Part shown: positions 6,416 to 10,447 of the stretch, piece by piece
Layout of the letters: the number at the start of each line of letters is the position of its first letter
Position numbering within the stretch: the stretch's first letter is position 1
Source: Actinomycetes bacterium
Lineage (GTDB): Bacteria > Actinomycetota > Acidimicrobiia > Acidimicrobiales > SZUA-35
DNA length: 10,447 bases
Direction of reading: 5' to 3'
Assembly: GCA_024227975.1 (NCBI GenBank)
Contig: JAAETV010000066.1
Span: 1-10,447, forward strand
The notes under the pieces: model-generated
What the model saw: the letters and a program-made list of their open reading frames with translations, nothing else
What the model was told of the DNA's origin: nothing
Database searches by the model: none
Made by a program: the position numbers and the translations under genes

Positions 6416-7426
6416 ATGTCTCAGGCTGATCATGGTGGCGATATCGCCGTAATGACTGAAGGGCTCACCAAGTCCTTCAAGTCAACGGTCGCCCTTCGGG
6501 GGGTCGATCTGGCTGTTCCTCGGGGGTCCGTGCTCGGCTTGCTCGGCCCCAACGGAGCGGGCAAGACGACCATCGTCCGCATCCTCACCACCCTGTTGCG
6601 GGCCGACGGTGGCCGGGCTGTCGTTGATGGGATCGATGTTGCCGCTCAGCCGGGTCGGGTCAGGGCCAGGATCGGGTTGACAGGACAGAACGCGGCCGTT
6701 GCCGAGCGCCTCACCGGGAAGGAGAATCTGGAGCTGGTGGCCCGTCACTTCCATCTACCGCGAGCTGTTGGCAAACAGCGGGCCCGGGAGCTATTGGAGG
6801 AGTTCGATCTGGTCGAGGCTTCGAATCGCATCGCTCTTGAGTACTCGGGTGGGATGCGTCGTCGCCTCGACATCGCCATGAGCTTGATCGCAAACCCGTC
6901 GGTGCTATTCCTCGATGAGCCGACAACGGGCCTCGACCCTCGTAGCCGTCTGGCTATGTGGGATGTGATCGAGGACCTGGGTGATGAGGGCACCACGACC
7001 CTGCTCACCACCCAATATCTGGAAGAGGCCGATCGGTTGGCCGACTCGATCGTGGTCATCGACCATGGTCGGGTCATCGCCGAAGGCACAGCCGATGAGT
7101 TGAAAGACAAGATCGGGGGCGATCGGATCCGGGTCAGCATCGCCAACCCCGACAATCTGGGTCGGGCGGTGGAGACCTTGGCCCCCTTGTGTACCGGGCC
7201 CGTAGAGCGCGACGGGGGACCGACGACCCTGATTGCCCCTATTCGGACCGGGGGCGGGGTCGTTCCCGGCGCCATCAGGGCTCTTGATGGGGCCGGCGTC
7301 GACGTGATCGATATCGAGGTACGCCGGCCAACACTCGACGATGTCTTCCTCGCCCTCACCGGTCACCACCTGGAGCCAGACGATGACGGTACTGGAGAGG
7401 CCAGTTTCGAAGGAGTGCCCCGATGA
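6416..7426 (+). CDS. ABC exporter ATP-binding protein, DrrA-like
   Basis: A 336-residue nucleotide-binding subunit that powers the permease encoded next to it, typical of actinobacterial drug, antibiotic or lipid exporters. Motifs: Walker A GPNGAGKTT (44-52), Q-loop Gln91 in TGQN, signature YSGGM (143-147), Walker B VLFLDEPT (163-170) with catalytic Glu168, and D-loop GLDP. The switch position usually filled by His is Gln200 (TTQYLEEAD), which is normal for the DrrA branch. The C-terminal extension (about 235-336) ends with the RRPTLDDVFLALTG segment common in this family. The ATG at 6416 is preferred because of the -10 box just before it; Met13 is a weaker alternative. The stop overlaps the permease start by 4 nt (ATGA), implying translational coupling. 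The exported compound cannot be told from sequence. Confidence 0.93.
   Translation: MSQADHGGDIAVMTEGLTKSFKSTVALRGVDLAVPRGSVLGLLGPNGAGKTTIVRILTTLLRADGGRAVVDGIDVAAQPGRVRARIGLTGQNAAVAERLTGKENLELVARHFHLPRAVGKQRARELLEEFDLVEASNRIALEYSGGMRRRLDIAMSLIANPSVLFLDEPTTGLDPRSRLAMWDVIEDLGDEGTTTLLTTQYLEEADRLADSIVVIDHGRVIAEGTADELKDKIGGDRIRVSIANPDNLGRAVETLAPLCTGPVERDGGPTTLIAPIRTGGGVVPGAIRALDGAGVDVIDIEVRRPTLDDVFLALTGHHLEPDDDGTGEASFEGVPR
7410..7415 (+). promoter_or_regulatory. Ribosome binding site for the ABC permease inside the ATPase gene
   Basis: AAGGAG lies 7 nt before the ATG at 7423, an ideal Shine-Dalgarno arrangement within the last codons of the ATPase gene. Internal genes of this operon thus use ribosome binding sites whereas the first gene seems leaderless. 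Confidence 0.7.
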
Positions 7427-8256
7427 CGACGACTGACCCCCGATCTCAGACCACGGTGGTCCCGGTCCGGGCCGAGGTGCCGACCGGGGCCCGCTGGCTC
7501 CTCCACGACTCGTGGACCGAAGCCATGCGCCACCTGCGCATCGTCCCTCGCAATATCGAACTGATGGTCTTTGCCACCGTCCAGCCCCTCATGTTCGTGC
7601 TTCTGTTCGTGTACGTGTTCGGGGGCTCCATCGAGATCGATGGGTTCGACAGCTACACCCAGTTCCTGATTCCCGGCATCTTCGCCCAGACGATGGTGTT
7701 CAACTCCGCTTTCACCGGGGTCGGGTTGGCCGAGGACCTTCAGAAAGGGTTGATCGACCGGTTGCGATCGCTTCCCATCGCCCAGTCGGCGGTACTGGTC
7801 GGTCGGACCCTGTCCGACCTGGTGCGCAATCTGATGACCTTCTTCGTCATGTTGTTTGTGGCCTTTGGCGTCGGTTTCCGCTTCGAGGGATCCTTGCCCG
7901 GAGCGGTCGGGGCCACCCTCTTGCTGTTGTTCTTCTCCTACTCGCTGAGCTGGGTCCAAGCCCTGTTCGGACTGTCGGTCAAGTCGGTCGAGGCGGCGAA
8001 CTCGGCCGGGTTCATCTGGATGTTCCCCCTCACCTTCGTATCATCGGCCTTCGTTGAACCGTCGACCCTTCCATCGTGGATGGAACCGATAGCCAAGGCG
8101 AACCCCTTCACCATCGTTACCAACGCCGGGCGGGCCCTCTACAACGGGAACCCGGTGGGAGATACTGTCTGGCAGTCATTGGTGTGGTCGGTAGCAATCA
8201 CTGCCGTCTTCTCCACGATTGCGGTGCGGCGCTTCAGGAACAGTACGGCAGCGTAG
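7423..8256 (+). CDS. ABC-2 type exporter permease, DrrB-like
   Basis: A 277-residue integral membrane subunit forming the export channel with the preceding ATPase. The N-terminal 45 residues are cytoplasmic and include an amphipathic stretch (WTEAMRHLRIVPRN). About six membrane segments follow, near 47-67, 81-100, 137-153, 160-181, 195-212 and 252-270. The ABC-2 coupling segment EDLQKGLIDRLRSLPI (104-119) and following VLVGRTLSDL are strongly diagnostic of DrrB-type permeases, as is the late loop SWMEPIAKANPFT. Length is normal for the family. It is translationally coupled to the ATPase gene and is the last gene of the operon. No regulator or biosynthetic gene lies nearby in the window, so the cargo (toxin, lipid or secondary metabolite) remains open. 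Confidence 0.92.
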   Translation: MTTTDPRSQTTVVPVRAEVPTGARWLLHDSWTEAMRHLRIVPRNIELMVFATVQPLMFVLLFVYVFGGSIEIDGFDSYTQFLIPGIFAQTMVFNSAFTGVGLAEDLQKGLIDRLRSLPIAQSAVLVGRTLSDLVRNLMTFFVMLFVAFGVGFRFEGSLPGAVGATLLLLFFSYSLSWVQALFGLSVKSVEAANSAGFIWMFPLTFVSSAFVEPSTLPSWMEPIAKANPFTIVTNAGRALYNGNPVGDTVWQSLVWSVAITAVFSTIAVRRFRNSTAA

Positions 8257-8293
8257 GACGCCCCGCCGACGTGCACAGCTAGGGCCCAGAATC

Positions 8294-8299
8294 TACGTT
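8294..8299 (+). promoter_or_regulatory. Putative -10 box (TACGTT) for a leaderless DUF3237 transcript
   Basis: TACGTT fits TANNNT and ends 7 nt before the ATG at 8307, the spacing expected if transcription starts at the start codon. There is no ribosome binding site. The box is flanked by two copies of the self-complementary hexamer GGGCCC (8282-8287 and 8301-8306). Confidence 0.5.
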
Positions 8300-8306
8300 T
8301 GGGCCC

Positions 8307-8738
8307 ATGGCCGCTACCCAACTCGACGTCAACCACCTGTTCACCATGACCGCTTCCCTTGGTGACAACACCAACGGTCTCATCCGGGGCGGTCCGACCG
8401 GGACTCGATTCATTGCCTCCGTCAGCGGTGGCGAGTTCGAGGGGCCCAAGATCAAGGGCACGATCGTGCCCCCTGGAGGTGACTGGGTTCACGTCCGCGA
8501 CAACGGCACCATCCATCTCGATGTCCGCATACTGCTGGTTACCGACGACGGTGAGTCGATCCTGGTGACCTACCAGGGCATCGGTCACCCCCAAGGAGAC
8601 GGAACCACCTCGATCCGCACCGCCCCCACCTTCGAGACCGGGGCTGAGGCCTACGCCTGGCTCAACGACGTCCAAGCCGTCGGTATCGGGTCCTCCGATG
8701 GCAAATCGGTGACCTACGAGGTATACGCCCTGGCCTAG
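8307..8738 (+). CDS. DUF3237 family protein
   Basis: A soluble 143-residue protein with the family's recognisable core: GGEFEGPKIKGTIVPPGGDW (41-60), followed by an acidic/polar turn, LDVRILLVTDDGESILVTYQGIG (71-93), a central PTFETGAEAYAWLNDVQAVGIG (107-128) and the closing YEVYAL. DUF3237 proteins are small beta-barrel-like proteins of uncertain biochemical role, often found near catabolic genes for aromatic or other organic acids. Length matches the family and both ends look intact. It appears to be a single-gene unit, with a -10 box just before the ATG and a hairpin directly after the stop. Whether it cooperates with the CoA-transferases upstream cannot be said; the ABC operon lies between them. 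Confidence 0.85.
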   Translation: MAATQLDVNHLFTMTASLGDNTNGLIRGGPTGTRFIASVSGGEFEGPKIKGTIVPPGGDWVHVRDNGTIHLDVRILLVTDDGESILVTYQGIGHPQGDGTTSIRTAPTFETGAEAYAWLNDVQAVGIGSSDGKSVTYEVYALA

Positions 8739-8765
8739 CTCCACCCCGGTTCACCCAGGGTGGAG
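8739..8765 (+). terminator. 8-bp hairpin after the DUF3237 gene, probable terminator
   Basis: CTCCACCC (8739-8746) pairs with GGGTGGAG (8758-8765) around an 11-nt loop, beginning at the first base after the TAG stop. There is no T run after it. Its position between two co-directional genes with separate promoters fits a transcription terminator. Confidence 0.6.
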
Positions 8766-8803
8766 GGCCATGTTGATCGGATCCGAGCCATACTTCGTTC
8801 CTG

Positions 8804-10447
8804 ATGGCATCACCGGCGAAGCCAAGTGAGGATCCAAACAGCCCCGACCCGATGTCGACCCCACCGGGCCGTGAGCCTCGTCGTTGGCCCTGGCCTGGGC
8901 GGTGGCGTCAACTCCTGGGTGAGCTCGCTGCCCTCTCCATCATCACCCTCATCATCTCCTACCTGAGCCTCCGGTTGTGGCGAATCCCCTTCGGGCTGGC
9001 CCTCCAGTACGGGGGAGATGAGCTGGCCGCGTTGTCCCATGTGAAGGGGGTCGACGAGACCGGATGGTGGTTCACCAATCCCCGGTTGGGGGCTCCGTTT
9101 GGCCAGGAGCACTATGACTTTCCTCACGGCGGGGAGAGTCTCCAGGTGGCCATGGTCAAGACCTTGGGCCTGTTCAGTGACGCCCCGGCGGCCATCATGA
9201 ACGCCTACCTGCTGGTGACCTTCGTGCTGGTGGCCATATCGGCGCACCTGGTGCTCCGCTACCTCCGCTTCGAGGTCGTGGTGGCCGGAGTGGTGTCGGT
9301 CCTTTACACCTTCCTGCCCTTTCACTTCGCTCATCTCACCCCCCACATCTACCGCTCCGGCTATTTCGCCGCCCCCGTTGCCGCCTTGGCCCTGTTGTGG
9401 TTGGCCGGCTACGACGGTGGCCTCGTCACCACCACCGGGCCTCGGTTCCGCGATGTAGAGGTTCGCCGTGACCGGTTGATGGTGGTGGCGGTCGCCATCG
9501 CTCTCATTGCAACCACTGACGTGGTCGCCGCCGCCTTCGCCCCTGCCATTGCCGGCATGGTCGGGGTGCTTGGCGTGCTTCGGCAGCGAGCGTGGCGGAC
9601 CCTGGCCCTGGTCATGGTGTTCGGCGCCGCCACCGTGGCCTTGGTGGTGGCGGTCAATATCCCAACCCTGCTCTACCAGGAACAGAACGGACCGAACTCA
9701 GAGACAGTCCAACGCCAGCTACCGGAACAGGAGGCCTGGGCCCTGAAGATCTCCCGAGTGGTGTTGCCGTCGCCAAACCACCCGATCGGCTTCCTGGCCG
9801 AACAGGGCCGCAAGCCGACCATCAGTCCCATCCGCTCCGAAGGGGGCCAGGCCTTGGGCTTGATCGCGGTAGCCGGTCTGATCGGGGCTATCGCCGCCAC
9901 CCTCCCTCTTGGGGCCGGGGTCGAGAGCTTCGCAGCACGGGAGCGATCGAGACCCGAGCGCGGTGAACTGCTCCGCTCGAGCGGCCTGATGATGCTCATC
10001 ATCTTGTTGCTTGCCGTGCCGTCGGGCTTGGCCTACCTGGCCTCCATGATCGGGTTTGAGGAGATCCGGACCTGGAACCGGATCGTTGTCTACCTTGGCT
10101 TCTTCGCCCTGGTGTCAGCGGCCATCGGCCTGGAGCGAATCAGTGCCTGGCTCCGGGGTCGGGGCATTGCACCCTGGCTGGTGTCGGCCTTCATGATCGG
10201 GGTCGGTGTGCTCGGTATCTACGACCAGGCTCCCGGCACCAGGTTCAACTACGAGAGCCGGATCGCGGCCTGGAACCGCGACGCTGACTTCTTCGCTGCC
10301 GTCGAGGCCGAGCTCTTGGCCCCTGGTTTCACCGGAGGTGACCCCTCCGAGTCCGAGGGGGAGGGGGAAGCGCCGATGGTGTACCAGCTCCCCCTCGTCC
10401 CCTATCCCGAGCCCGAGTCTGGGCTGCTGATCTATGACCACTACCGG
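8804..10447 (+). CDS. Polytopic membrane protein, phosphoglycerol-transferase/sugar-translocase-like (3' end outside window)
   Basis: The frame opens after a TGA at 8774 and runs without a stop to the window edge (548 codons so far). The start is either ATG 8804 (a weak CATACT box precedes it, no ribosome binding site) or ATG 8852; both leave a Pro/Arg-rich cytoplasmic lead before the first helix at about residues 41-59. Next comes a conserved outer loop, NPRLGAPFGQEHYDFP (92-107), then about eight to ten hydrophobic segments. After them a soluble part begins, with MVYQLPLVPYPEPE (525-538). This layout, an early APFGQ-x-x-YDFP loop and a late QLP-x-x-x-[FY]PE motif, is what I recall from membrane proteins annotated as phosphoglycerol transferase or surface-polysaccharide sugar translocase, with a GT-C-like fold. 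The likely role is modifying cell-envelope glycans with a lipid-linked donor. Family recall is from memory, so function is tentative. Confidence 0.6.
   Translation, partial: MASPAKPSEDPNSPDPMSTPPGREPRRWPWPGRWRQLLGELAALSIITLIISYLSLRLWRIPFGLALQYGGDELAALSHVKGVDETGWWFTNPRLGAPFGQEHYDFPHGGESLQVAMVKTLGLFSDAPAAIMNAYLLVTFVLVAISAHLVLRYLRFEVVVAGVVSVLYTFLPFHFAHLTPHIYRSGYFAAPVAALALLWLAGYDGGLVTTTGPRFRDVEVRRDRLMVVAVAIALIATTDVVAAAFAPAIAGMVGVLGVLRQRAWRTLALVMVFGAATVALVVAVNIPTLLYQEQNGPNSETVQRQLPEQEAWALKISRVVLPSPNHPIGFLAEQGRKPTISPIRSEGGQALGLIAVAGLIGAIAATLPLGAGVESFAARERSRPERGELLRSSGLMMLIILLLAVPSGLAYLASMIGFEEIRTWNRIVVYLGFFALVSAAIGLERISAWLRGRGIAPWLVSAFMIGVGVLGIYDQAPGTRFNYESRIAAWNRDADFFAAVEAELLAPGFTGGDPSESEGEGEAPMVYQLPLVPYPEPESGLLIYDHYR

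Noticed and set aside
4976..6433. An uninterrupted minus-strand frame continues 486 codons upstream of the fused CoA-transferase, making one apparent 1299-residue protein.
   Set aside because: It is exactly antisense to the well-supported CoA-transferase at 5099-6340, its translation shows no family features, and the CaiB domain with a ribosome binding site begins at 4975. Lack of stops is expected opposite a GC-rich gene.
6965..7020. Gln in place of the switch His in the ABC ATPase as a sign of an inactive enzyme.
   Set aside because: TTQYLEEAD with Gln is the usual form in DrrA-type ATPases, and the catalytic Glu and all other motifs are intact.
7363..7959. Minus-strand open frame of 198 codons across the ABC permease.
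   Set aside because: Antisense to a clear DrrB-type permease and rich in Gln, Asp and His, as expected for the complement of membrane-protein codons.
8139..8744. Minus-strand open frame of 201 codons opposite the DUF3237 gene.
   Set aside because: Antisense shadow; the plus strand has a recognised family, promoter and terminator.
8810..9346. Minus-strand open frame of 178 codons near the right end.
   Set aside because: Antisense to the membrane protein whose plus-strand translation has hydrophobic helices and conserved motifs; the minus product is His/Gln/Gly-rich noise.

Overview
The window is GC-rich DNA with almost gap-free coding, and it looks like a chromosomal segment of a high-GC actinobacterium. 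Three things suggest an Acidimicrobiia-type (possibly aquatic) lineage: Thr/Glu-rich stalks on a membrane protein, class III CoA-transferases, a DUF3237 protein and a DrrAB-type exporter together, and several start codons that directly follow a TANNNT -10 box with no ribosome binding site (leaderless style). The taxonomic placement is inference. No tRNA, rRNA, CRISPR array, insertion sequence or phage gene was seen.

Layout. (1) 3-1193 (+): 3' part of a single-pass membrane protein with a Pro/Gly/Gln repeat region, one transmembrane helix, a Thr/Asp-rich stalk and a small four-cysteine outer domain. (2) 1266-2375 (+): metallo-beta-lactamase-fold hydrolase. (3) 2534-4975 (-): 813-residue tandem class III CoA-transferase, convergent with the hydrolase across a 158-bp gap holding a perfect 10-bp hairpin. 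(4) 5099-6340 (+): single-domain class III CoA-transferase, divergent from the fused one across a 123-bp gap with its own dyad. (5) 6416-8256 (+): two-gene DrrAB-like ABC exporter with a 4-bp ATGA overlap. (6) 8307-8738 (+): DUF3237 protein followed by a hairpin. (7) 8804-10447 (+, runs off the end): large polytopic membrane protein of the phosphoglycerol-transferase/sugar-translocase-like type.

How the genes may fit together. The two CoA-transferases and the hydrolase could form a small module for activating and processing a carboxylic acid as its CoA ester. In the fused enzyme the N-terminal half has Trp where the family has its catalytic Asp, while the C-terminal half keeps the Asp. This one-dead, one-live tandem is the most interesting point in the window, and it has the same overall architecture as the DMSP CoA-transferase/lyase DddD, although identity with DddD cannot be claimed. 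The ABC exporter, DUF3237 gene and terminal membrane protein appear to be separate transcription units. No classical defence system or mobile system was found.
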